A stretch of DNA of 64,000 nucleotides, from the NCBI GenBank assembly GCA_030248215.1, contig JASANG010003793.1, forward strand, positions 1 to 64,000, written 5' to 3'. A program made the translations under genes and the position numbers. Positions within the stretch are counted from its first letter, which is position 1, and each line of letters starts with the position of its first letter. Origin of the DNA: Enoplolaimus lenunculus. Its lineage: Eukaryota > Nematoda > Enoplea > Enoplida > Thoracostomopsidae. The notes below the pieces were generated by a model, which saw only the letters and a program-made list of their open reading frames with translations, ran no database searches and was not told where the DNA came from. Below, piece after piece: positions 38,401 through 50,400 of the stretch.

Positions 38401-41400
38401 AGGATTCTGGGAGGGCCTGCTCCATGTACGGAGTTACCAATCGCCATCGAATTTTTTATGTAATCAAAAGGACGAGGATTCTGGGAGGGCCTGCTCCATG
38501 TACGGAGTTACCAATCGCCATCGAATTTTTTATGTAATCAAAAGGACGAGGATTCTGGGAGGGCCTGCTCCATGTACGGAGTTACCAATCGCCATCGAAT
38601 TTTTTATGTAATCAAAAGGACGAGGATTCTGGGAGGGCCTGCTCCATGTACGGAGTTACCAATCGCCATCGAATTTTTTATGTAATCAAAAGGACGAGGA
38701 TTCTGGGAGGGCCTGCTCCATGTACGGAGTTACCAATCGCCATCGAATTTTTTATGTAATCAAAAGGACGAGGATTCTGGGAGGGCCTGCTCCATGTACG
38801 GAGTTACCAATCGCCATCGAATTTTTTATGTAATCAAAACGGCTAAAAGGGTGTTAAAAGTAGGGGACGCCATTTGCTAAAACGTTTAGAATTACAAAGG
38901 CTGTTTGTTTCCAGTGACTCCGAGATAAGTCTCGTTACAAATGATAACCGCGTAAGTCTTTCAGGTGCACGCCGACTGCTCAAATCTGCAGCTGGGTCGA
39001 AACATTGTGTATTCAAATGTTTGATTTCGACTGGTTTAATGTTTGTGGTATAAATAATCTAGTTCGACGGCTTTGCACAATAGATAGCTAATGCACAACA
39101 ATCTGCGGCCAATGTTACTTTAAGGGGCGTATCAGTAAATTAAGCGTATTCCTAAGCCTAAGCCTAAACCTAAACAAAAAATGTAATCTAGAATCTAAAT
39201 CTACTCTTTTATGGACCCACCAGAAACCTGGATGCCACTTAAAGTTACATGGACAATTATGATAGTTGGACGGTTTTGCGCAATAGTTAGCTAATGCACA
39301 ACAATCTGCACGCAAAAGTTTCTTTTCACAAAGCAATCATTTCTGTTTTAAGAAAATATTGTAAACAAAGTAATCCTGAAAAGTAGCTCAAAATACAGAT
39401 GTGGGGCATTCCAGCTATATTTATGTCTTTAATTAAACTGCCCTCCAGTATCTGTTTAGTCAGTCCGAAGCAATCAATGGCCTTTTCGACGCCTAGGCTG
39501 CCAACTGCGGCAAATACGTTTTGGGGCACGATTTAATATACTCATATTTGTATATAGTAACGTAATAATACAACAATATTTATAAAATAATAATAATAAT
39601 AATAATAACAAAATCGGTATATTGACTAAAACCTTTCGAAATACCTTTGCATATATAATGCTGACATATATGACGAGAAAGGCTTCATATTCAGCCATGT
39701 GTAGATTGTAACAAGAAAACCGAGCATGGGACAGTAGAACAGTGTTATAAGAATGCCTCAGGGTACAAGCAATATTTTGTGTTAATTTCCACAGATTATA
39801 TATGTTGTTGTGGTTGTTGTTGTTGTTACTTTATGAATAACGAAAAATAGTTTAATTCATATTGTATTCAGTGCCGGAGCAGACCCGAGTGGGGGCTTTC
39901 CCCAAACTCAAAAGTCGGGAGCCCCACACTCGCGAGCGAAGCGCTTGAGGTGCCCGACGCATTTTAAAACTTCGGCGGTTTTTCTATCACCGTTTAGGGT
40001 GGGGATCCGTTTAGGGGTGGACCCCCAAATGGGGGTACAAAGCTCGTTGCTGCGGTCCTGATTGTATTAGATATTTTCTCTGAATTTAAAAAGTTATACT
40101 GCAACAACATAAACAGTAATTATGTCAAGGAAGTCAAACGATTTCATAGAACGCAATTGCCTTTGTACATACGTATACGCTCATTATTTGTATAAGTAAA
40201 CTATGCATCAATCAGAATTATAGGAAAGTGAAAATCAGCAAGGCTGGAGCTGATTTTGCCAAATTGTCAAAAACTGCAAAACTGCGACAAAAAAAAAGCA
40301 TTTGAGAGCGAAACGAACGAGAATCCAAACGCTAATTGTTGTCATTTTAATAATAAAACATTGTACAACTGTCACAAGATTTCGTTTTGATTCGTAGATA
40401 TCGTGGTCTACACGTCAGGAACATCCTGTAGCTATGCGTCCGCTTAACAGTTCTCAAACAATCAAAGTGTTTTACGTCACTGGTTTACCTTGGGCATATT
40501 AATACAGATTGTGTGTCTTTAATGCGAAATTTAGTAAATACCTTTAAATAATAGCGTTCAAATTTACTTCAAACCTGCACGTTTTTTGGACATTCAATAG
40601 ACGAACACTTCATTTCAGTGCTATTAAAATTGACAGAAATTGAGTTTATAGCGAACGGTTTGCATCTCAAACTGTATTCTGCCCCTAAATCACTTGCAGA
40701 TCTTGGGGATATGAAAGAACTTGAATGTTTCGAGAAGAAACAAAAAATCCGGAGCGAAAATTGTGTTAAAAAACTTATTATTATACTCCTAATTCAAGCC
40801 TTAAAAATATAAACCCTTTTTCCAAGATGTGTTTAGTCAATTAGCGCACTGATAAACAGATGCCTTTTACGCAGGATCGAAACACAAACAAGGGCAAATA
40901 TTATCCTGTCACTTTCACAAGTTTTCGCTAATGAGGATTTTTTCAAACAGGGAAGTTATTATTTTCATTTCGAAAAATGTATTTTTTGGCACGAAAATCT
41001 CAAAATAAAGAGATGGAAAATTTTTCTAATTTGCCTAAATTAATTTTGATTTAATAATCCAGTTCAGAAGTTACTCAACACTTTCAAAACCAACAGTAGG
41101 TAAACACTTATAATGATTTCATATTATAGTTACTACTGAACAAAGTACAACGCAACGTATTAATGAAAATCGTAAAAGAACTATGCAGGGTTCAACCGGA
41201 TGTCTGCTCCCGGCTCCGGCAGAAAATTGACCTTCGGCTCCGGCTCCGGATGTTCCGGCAATTTCGGTAACGAAATTTTGCATTATTTTACAAAAATTTA
41301 TTTGTTTTGTGCGTTTTACTTTAACGTTTGTTACAATTTTGAGGAAAAAATTATCGATATTTCGTGAAAACATAAACGTAAAACCAAAACATTTAAACAA

Positions 41401-44400
41401 CACATTTCAGTTATTTGCTAAAATTAGGGAATTAAAGATCATTTTAATTACCTAAAATATTGTATCACCTCTGGTTCCGGCAGGTATTTTTGTCCGGTAT
41501 TTTTCATCTCCGGTTACATCCTGGAACCTTGCATTCACGTTTGACTTTGAGAACTGGACGCTTGAGCCAAAACGGACATTGCATATACGCTAATATTTGT
41601 TAAACACTGAGCATTGTGCATTATTTCACTTACATAATTAGCACATAGTTGCTTATATATAATAGATGTGATAGGTTGATACATGACAGATTATAAGCAA
41701 TAATCCTCTTGCGCTAATGTTAAGCCATAATACATGAAACATGCAAGATACATGTAGTGTATGGTGCTAAGGTTGCGGAAAAATTTTATCCAAGTTAATT
41801 AATATGCAATATGGGCCAGTGGTTAGCCCTCTTGGCTGATAATCTAGCGTGTACGAATTCGAATAATCAAACAAGCGCCTTATTATCAGATGCAAAGAAT
41901 CAAAATCGATTGATGACCGATAAGGTCACCACATTGGAACCACCAGAATACTTAAATAAATTCGTGAATTTTGATACGAATTACACGAGATATACTATTG
42001 AAATTGCTTGTGAGCAAAGCGATTGAGAAGCGAAATGCAATTTGAACACTACATGGCAATAACATATTTCGATTTTGATTCGCGATTGAATGCAAGGCTT
42101 GGAGACCGCATCTTGAATTCGGTAGTGTACCAGATCGAACCCAACTTACATGAACCGGTTCGGAAAACTTTGACTTTAAACGCCAGCCGTTAATGAGCGA
42201 AGTGGAATCAAGTGAAAGTCGACACCGCTTTGATTGGTGTTGTACTTGAGACGCTGTTGCCGCCGTTGATGATGCTATTAAAGTATTCTTCTCTGAAAAT
42301 AAAATTAAAATATACAAAAATAAAATTGAATGTAATCTTGCGTTAGTTTCTGAGAAAAATGATGTGTCTGTCTGGTTGCAAAAGACATCTGAGTTGGCTT
42401 CAGCGAATTTCTTGCACTTGAATTCATTGTTCCTCGAGTATCCTTTCGCCTCGGTTAAAGTTAAATTTCAGCATTTCAATTAGGTTGGTTTTGCACAATT
42501 GTACATGCCAGAATTCGGAAATTGAAACTGTATGGTGGGTAGGCTCTGGATTGATTTTTCGTTGCATTTCTAAAAATTGCCCACCCCCCGGACAAAATGT
42601 TGCCACACTAATACAGAGATCTATAAAGAGTATAGGTTAATAACGCTTGGCCTATGAAAAATTATCAAAAAACTGACCAATATAAACAGAGACGGAACAG
42701 TAGTATAAACATAATGCCTAAACATAAACCTAAGCATAAGCTTAAGCCTAAGCGTAAGAATGAACGTTTACCTATGCGTAGGCCTATGCTTAGCAAAAAA
42801 TAAAGCTTTTTAAGCTTACTCTATTCAAGTCCCATGGAATAACGATCCGCCCTTAATTGGTCTTTGGTGTTACAGTAGACATGCATGCTTCCAATTAGCG
42901 ATGAAATATTTTTTTATTTGAAAGCAGATTCCGTTTAATATTGAGTTTGAACAGCGTTCAAAATGCTGACTAACAGAAGATAAATCCATCAAATTGAGTA
43001 CTGACAACCCGATTCACATATGTATATTTTTGATAGCGAGAACTTGCAGCTGCAACTACCACGTCTCAGTTTTGTTTTGAAATTCCTTTGACAATACTTT
43101 TCAACTGTAATTATAAGTCTGAATAAGACTTAGTTCCTTATTCTGAGTAAAACTGATATATGGTGTCTTGTTATGTAAATATTTATAAAAATATACAACA
43201 TCACACCCGATAGCAATAAACATATTTCTAACAGTAGGATTAACATTCGTTTGACCACCATATAACAAAGCTCACCATGGCAACTTTAACTGCATTTAAA
43301 ACATCAAAAGCCTAAGCCTAAGCGTAAGCCTAAGCGTAAGAATGAACTTTTACCAATGCCTAGGCCTATGCTAAGCAAAAAATAAAGATTTTAAGCTTAC
43401 GCTTTTCTAGTCTCACGGAAAGACTAACTCTTATAGTTATAGCTCCTTATTCTGAACCAAAGTGACATTGCGGTGTCTTGTTATATCTAAATATTTATAA
43501 AAATATACAAAATCACACCCGATAGTAAAAAACACATTTATAACAACACTTAGATTAACATTTATTTGATCACCATACTAGGCTCACCATGACAACTTTA
43601 ACTGTATTTAAAACATTAACAATTAACTGAATTTATGCAACATATATCTATGCTAGACTTATTCTTAACTGAAACATTTTTAATTATTCACAGGGCGCTC
43701 GGGTTCGAATGTTGCCGCCTTGCTAAAATGGTAGGTGACTTCAAAACAATTTCGGCATTTATCTGCTTGAAAGGCTAGAACAACCCTATTCAGAAGTTTT
43801 AACGAAAGTTAGCACCACATTAAACAATCGATGTTTGACACATCTTGCACTCAAGCGACGCAAGCGATAAGGATTTTTTACCTGAACCGAATGTTTAGCC
43901 GTGAACAGCACACGCAAAAAAGTATTTCTGAATTTATTCAGAAATGTATTTTCTGTGGCAAATCTGAAAAGTGTTTCTGATATTTAAGACATTTTTTCTA
44001 AAAATAATTGGAAAACGTTCATTTTAGACTTTATTTCAAAACTTTTTTGAAAACTTCTCCGTCATAACAGAAATACTTTTCAAGAGCACCTTGCTAAGCA
44101 TATTTCTTAAATGTAAGAATTTTTTTCTTAAATACCAGAAATATTATTTTGCGTGGCAGCCTCCCAACAAAAAATGTTTTATCCGTCTTTGCGTTATGAT
44201 AAAAAGCGTCAGGTAAAACACACTGATATTCTAGAAATCAAACAATGGACTGCCCTTCTTACTGTATAAGACCCAGCGAAAAGTAATGTTTATATGAAAA
44301 TCGGCCCGTGTGACTTTAAGGGGCGTCCAGGTTTGTGGTGGGTCTATATAAGAGTAGGCTTGCATTCTAGATTACATTTTTTATTTAGGCTTAAGCTTTA

Positions 44401-47400
44401 TAGGCTTAGGCTTAAGAACACGTTTTTTCAACGCTTAGGCTTAGGCTTCGGCTTGCTAGGAATACGCTTAATCACTGTTACGCACCACAAAGTAAGATTG
44501 GCTTGAAAATCAATGATTCCAGCAAATTTGATATAGATGGACAAATTAATATACATTCAGTTTTTACAGTTCTAAATAGCAGATTGCGTGCTGTAGTTTA
44601 TTCACTGTTGTGTAAGAAGATTTTTAGCTGCGTTGTGGCATTCTTACAAGAAAAATGTTGGCTTCGGTTGCAAATACTGCCGCCTAGATGTCAAGTATTA
44701 TTAAAGGTGAAACGCCCCACATACGTATTTTCGACAGCGGTCCAGCACAGTAATTAACTTCGCTATTTCATTCGCTTTCAAACTTTAGCAACCCGCAATG
44801 GAATTAAAGCAATATGGCATACAACACAGGCCATTCCATCATTATTATCTTTCAATAGCTTCGTGTGAACAGAAATAAAGCAAATTTAATAGTTTGGTTA
44901 ATGTTGCGAAAACTCATTTAAACTTTAAAAAATCACCTATGGGCACTACTCGAGAGCTGCGGTCAGCTGTAATATATAAATAGGTTGAATGTGGCCAAGT
45001 ACGCAAGGGTTGTAATATGCTCACGGGACGCTGGAAGACGCTGGCGCGCGGCACGAATAAACTGTCGCACGCTATTAAATAGGTTTTGTCCCTTTTTTGT
45101 TAACAAGGTATAGCGGCTCTAGGCGGTGTCCGGCGGCGCGACCCGGGCCTGGCGGCGTGCAGCTAAGTAAAGAATAGCGCAACCCTAATTCTAAAAGAAG
45201 GCATGCGAAAATTTCAAATGAATTTGTTGCCCCAGAATTCTGATATTTGCGGTTGCGCGTAAAATCGCCCCTGTGTTTACTGTCAGCTCATGTTAATACA
45301 GTAATATCTGACAGAAAATGTCAATTTGAACGTCTGGAACTGTAGATTGTCCCTGTAAGCATGTGAGACATGCTTGCCCGTTATGTGCACATGCAATATA
45401 GTGCAGTGCACTGTATGTATGCTAGCTGGAAGCATACGGTCGACACATAGTCGACGAAAAATGCAGTTGGAGAGGCGGGCTACGTGGCGCAGTGGTAGAG
45501 TGCTCGCTTAAGGATCATAGGCTGAGAGTTCAATCCCCGCTCTAGCCCGCTTTTCCAGCTGCTTAGTTGAAAGGTCTGATGTCGATGTTCCTACCGTGAC
45601 TGACAGTCCCGAATTAACTGCGAGAAGCAATTATACACCAAAATGAACTTTTTCGATTTTATAATTTACAAAAATTAACGGTTGCACTATCGTTGCCGCC
45701 CGCTGTCGCACGTCACCAGATTTTGCACATGCATTTATTACCAACAAATAGTGGCGTGCGGTGTGTCCCACACAGTGAAGTATAGCGCAACCGTAATTCT
45801 TTGCCCGAATTAACAATGTTTACTATTTCATTTGAGATCTACTTTCAAGCAAGGATTTACAAGACGGCTTTAAGAAAAGTTGACGTTTACTACACTGCAA
45901 AAAATGGTGAGTCAAATTGACTCTCTCCGAAATAGGCTCTACGGGACTACACAAATTGAGTCAAATTCGACTAACTGAGTCGCACGTTTGACTCTGGTGG
46001 AGTCGAATTTTGACTCAATTTGTGTAGTCCCGTACAGCCTATTTCGAAGAGAGTCAATTTGACTCACCTTTTTTTGCAGTGTATGATTGCTTGGTTGTGG
46101 GCACTTACATCTTGTTTAGATCTTAAAACGAGAATGTCACGTATTAATTGTTAAACGCAGTTATTAAAAGTTTATCATTCAAATTGTGAATTTGCACTGA
46201 TTGTGGGTAAAAGATTGTATTTCAACTGATATTCTGATTAATAAATTTAGTTCTGATTGGACCCTACATACGGAGCGACCCGAATAAGACGAGGACTCAT
46301 ATTTGTTTGGCCTCTGCACAGAGTACCTCATGTGTTTCGGTTACGGACTCTTATTTATTTTTAACCTGTTCTCCGCCGCCGTTACTGATCGGTATTGCAA
46401 CTATCCGTTGAATTAAACGTTTGTCTCGTTTCTAAAGCTAGAGCGATAAAGCTAAGTTATATTTCGGAATGTAACAGTCAACTTTATTTGGGCCTGGAGT
46501 CATTTATGCACTACAATTAGGGATAACTGACATGAATGGTTTCTAATTAGGTTTATGGACTTTATCCGCTTACGGAGTCTAATTAGACCTTCCGACCCAT
46601 GTAAAAGATCAGATGCGGGACGTTTTCTGCGGGACTGTAATAGAGTTTAGACCAATAATTGTTTGCTTTTAGGCTTAAGCGTAGGAATAAGCTTAATTTT
46701 TACGCTTTTGCTTAGGCTTAGGCTTAGCCTTACAAATATGCTTATACTACTACTATTACGGTCCTGTTCTATACATTGTCTTCTAAAACCTTAGCCTTAA
46801 TTATAAATTTTGGAGGAAGTGTTCAACTGCCGTCTTGCTGAGCAACAAAAAGTTGTCCCTGCGGCATAAACCAAGCGTACAATTGCTCGCTTGTGCAAAA
46901 ATAATAATCATTAAGACAAATATTGTTTGAATAAACCTGCAAATGTAGAAATATATTGAAAGTTTTCGGTCGTGTTTTGCCAGAGAACAGAATGGTTAAT
47001 ATTAGCATCATCATAGAGTGCGTACATTGCTAACCGTTCATCATGAACGTAGCGAGAATTTTAACTAAAGACAGGTCTAAAGGTAGCCAAACGTTGGATA
47101 AATTTTGCAAAAATGACGCAGCGTTTAACGAGTCAAACGTAATTTTTAAGTAAACATGAAATGTTTTCGTCATAGTTGCAAATCCATAGTTTTAGTTTTT
47201 TGACGAGGAAAAACGTGGATCCCAGGCCCGCTTCCGACTGTACGCATGACGTCATATGTTCTGCAGATGACGCGTGACGAGGCAAAAGCACCCGATTCCC
47301 GGAACATTAATAAAGCTCGGGGTAAGAGCCAAAAATGACATGGGAGATAATAGCCCGCCGTCCGATAGCTGCAGAAGCCAAAGTTTAAGCATAAACCTAA

Positions 47401-50400
47401 AACTAAAGCCTAAACTTAGCTGAAGTTGAAACACTGCAGGGTCTGTGAGATGTTATGTTTTGAAATGTCGGTTGACACGTTGTCCGGATAACAAAATGTC
47501 GTAACACCGGAAATGATACTTTTACAGGATTTGGGGCAAGCTTGCATTATCCCTGGCCGCAAAGATTACGTTGTATCGGTCGGTATGCTAGATCAGCAAT
47601 ATTTTTAACACGGCGCTAATATGCCCTTCTGAAATGAAGTACTGGTAAGCAGGGTGTAAACGGGTAGTAAAAATAACTAAAACGAAATTGAAAACGGATA
47701 GTAATGAAGATACGAATACTGAAGTATAAAAGTTTCAAAGATGTTTTATTTTTCAGCCAACACAATCGAGGCATGGCATGCAAATATTCACAGGGCTTTT
47801 TGAAATGTTAAAGAACAAATAGCGGATGCATCATAAGCTTTTAGAATTTTGATGAATTTTGTAAGTTTTGTTTCGCATACAACCATTCCATCACATCTGT
47901 AATAAAAATTGATCGATATGCGAACACTTTAAATCCCGATGAGTTGATTAATCAAATCAGAAAGCGAATTAGTCATTTCTGGTTATTTCTGAGCTATAAT
48001 AGCAGGCACCGCCAGCTCGCTCTGAGTTGATTTAATTCCGAGTGACTCCATTAATTAACTAAGAATGAGTTTAATCAATTCAGAGTTCTGAGTTCTGAAA
48101 TACGTAATTCAGTGCTACACTGTAAATTACAGATAGTTGATTTTAACTCACAACGATTTGAATCAGTCAATAAGAGCATAGGAGTATCAAAACTAATAAT
48201 TCTGAGTTGATTCAACTCATTTTGATCTAATTAATCAACTCGATCGAAATCGCCTCAACTTAAAGTGAGAATCTACTCCACTGAGCGTGAGTTACTGGTC
48301 GCTGTTATTAACTCAGAAATAACTAACTTTCCGTTTGAGTTGAATAAACTCATTGGAATTTCCGGTGTAGGCTTCTGAGTGGATTAAACTCATTTCGAGT
48401 CACAATCAACTCACTGAAATTACAATGTAATTTATAACCAGTTTCAGCATGGAAGTAACGGAATTTTCCGTGTTTCTATAATGGAAACGGAAACGGCCGT
48501 AGATTCGGTTACACCCATTTGGCAAGAACCCCGGGTTTGAAACAAATGGTGAAAGCGAGATACCGTATATACTCGGCAAAAGTGGCATGCGAGTTGAAAA
48601 AATTCTTTACGCCGATCTAACTTCTTGGAATCCTTTTGTTTACACAATAAACAATTAGAATTAAACAAATTTCTGATCTGAAATATATACGACTTTAATA
48701 AGCTTTATGTCTTTTGTTGGAAACTTTCGCATACGATCCGCAGATAAAATTTCGAATGCAGCTATATGTATTTGTGCTCAAATTTGAGATAACACAAAAA
48801 TCACTATAGACATTTTCGACTAAAGTTGAACTCGAATCTAACTTTAAATAACAAAATTCAAAGTTTGATGGAAGTTTTTATGTTTTTTCGCTAAGATTTT
48901 GCCACTTAACACATTTGAGAAATCACTATAAACATTTTCCACTAAAGTTGAACTCGAATCTAACTTTAAATCACAAAATCCAAAGTTTGATTGAAGTTTT
49001 TGTTTTTTTCCGCTAAGATTTTGCCCCTGAGCACATTTGAGAATATGGTAAACGTAACAAGGGATGAAAAGGCCGAATGTAGAATACCCACTCACGTTTC
49101 AGTTTAAAAATATGTTATTTTTGACGCAGTGAGAACAAACTCTAAGCACAGTGGGATTAATAGAAAAATATTGAATAAACTGAGAAAAATTCAATATAGC
49201 AAAAGGTCTCTGCAGATATTGCTCAGATGTCTTAAGCAGGCTTTGCTGAACAAACCACTATTATATTAGGATTCAGTTAGAACTCAAAGTATAATATACG
49301 CGGCACCGGTATGCGGTTTAAAAACAGTTGAGACATTTTAGGAGATTGGACAAACCCAATATTTTGACAGCATCAACTGATTGAGAGAATTCAAATGTAT
49401 TCGTTAGATCCTTTTGTATGGTATAAACATATATTTTATAAATGTGGTAACGTAAACGAATAAGTATAAAAATAACGGAAGCAGAAAATGGATATTTAAG
49501 CAGTTTAGAATGTTTTATTTTTCTGTCAATTGGACTTGAAAGATTTTCACAACTAGAACTGACATTTCTAGTATTTGAACAGTTGTTAAATTAAATTTGA
49601 ATAGTACCTACAACTTTTAATTCAACATTAATTTGACCATGCTTAGGCTTAGACCTTATAAGGTCAACTTAGTATGTCATTCAGAGTTTTTGAAACGGAT
49701 CTAAATTTTTTCGGTGGGAAAATCCACAATTGGATGATTTTGTATCTGATTTTTAGGTAATCGCCTGGTCAAAAACTTGGAAATCGGCTAAGGAAACCTT
49801 GCAATCGAAGCGAACAAAAAGCTTGATGCCGTACTCCTATAAAAATTAATTGAGGCTCGGACAAATGAAGCAGAGGCATTGCTCTTCAACGTATGCTAAA
49901 CACCGGCGCAAAAAATTTTCTTCTGGGGAAGAGGCAGAAAACACTCGAATAAAACATTTTATAATTAAAACTAGAATGTCCCACATAGTTATATTGGGTA
50001 ACTTTCCAGCATTACTTTGTTTAAAATGTAGAAGGGAAATGTAATTATGGATCATCCACGTATTAATGCGAGCATAGTTGCAAATCTGTCCACCCACCCC
50101 CTTAGGACCAGTGTCAAAAACGATGCTATAACGAGGACCTGATGACAATACACACCCTGTACTTAGAAAGTCGGTTTTATCCTGACAGTGTTCCAAGGAA
50201 GTAGGGACAAAACAAAGTCCCTCGGTAGGGACTACTGACAAAACGCAGACTCTCGCTACAGCGTTGTTTCTACGTGAATAAATTCTAATTTTTTGTAATG
50301 TACAACAATAGTCCCTTCGAACAGTGTCTCGTTACAGTGTAAGGACATTATGCACTGTGTTCTGTGAGTGTAGCGACATTGGAGACCCTGTAATCAGGAT

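Larger units (their letters stand above)
47660..48500. mobile_element. Family G repeat split by nested family E elements
   Basis: The left part is 47660-47924 (GTTTCAAAGATGTTTTATTT, CCAACACAATCGAGGC). The right part is 48428-48500, ending GGAAACGGAAACGG. The uninterrupted order is seen at 54090-54330. The break falls at a TA in the family G sequence ACACGTAATTTA. Confidence 0.75.

Noticed and set aside
38100-38839. CRISPR array
   Set aside because: Copies are head-to-tail and identical over the full 74 bp, with no unique spacers, in a eukaryotic genome.
45477-45552. Functional tRNA gene
   Set aside because: A and B boxes and an acceptor-like stem are present, but the anticodon stem does not pair and T-stem pairing is poor. 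A similar fragment with the same leader exists at 23470.
49846-50241. 131-residue minus-strand protein
   Set aside because: Half the frame lies in MITE family J and half in flanking DNA, with no domain and no splice support.
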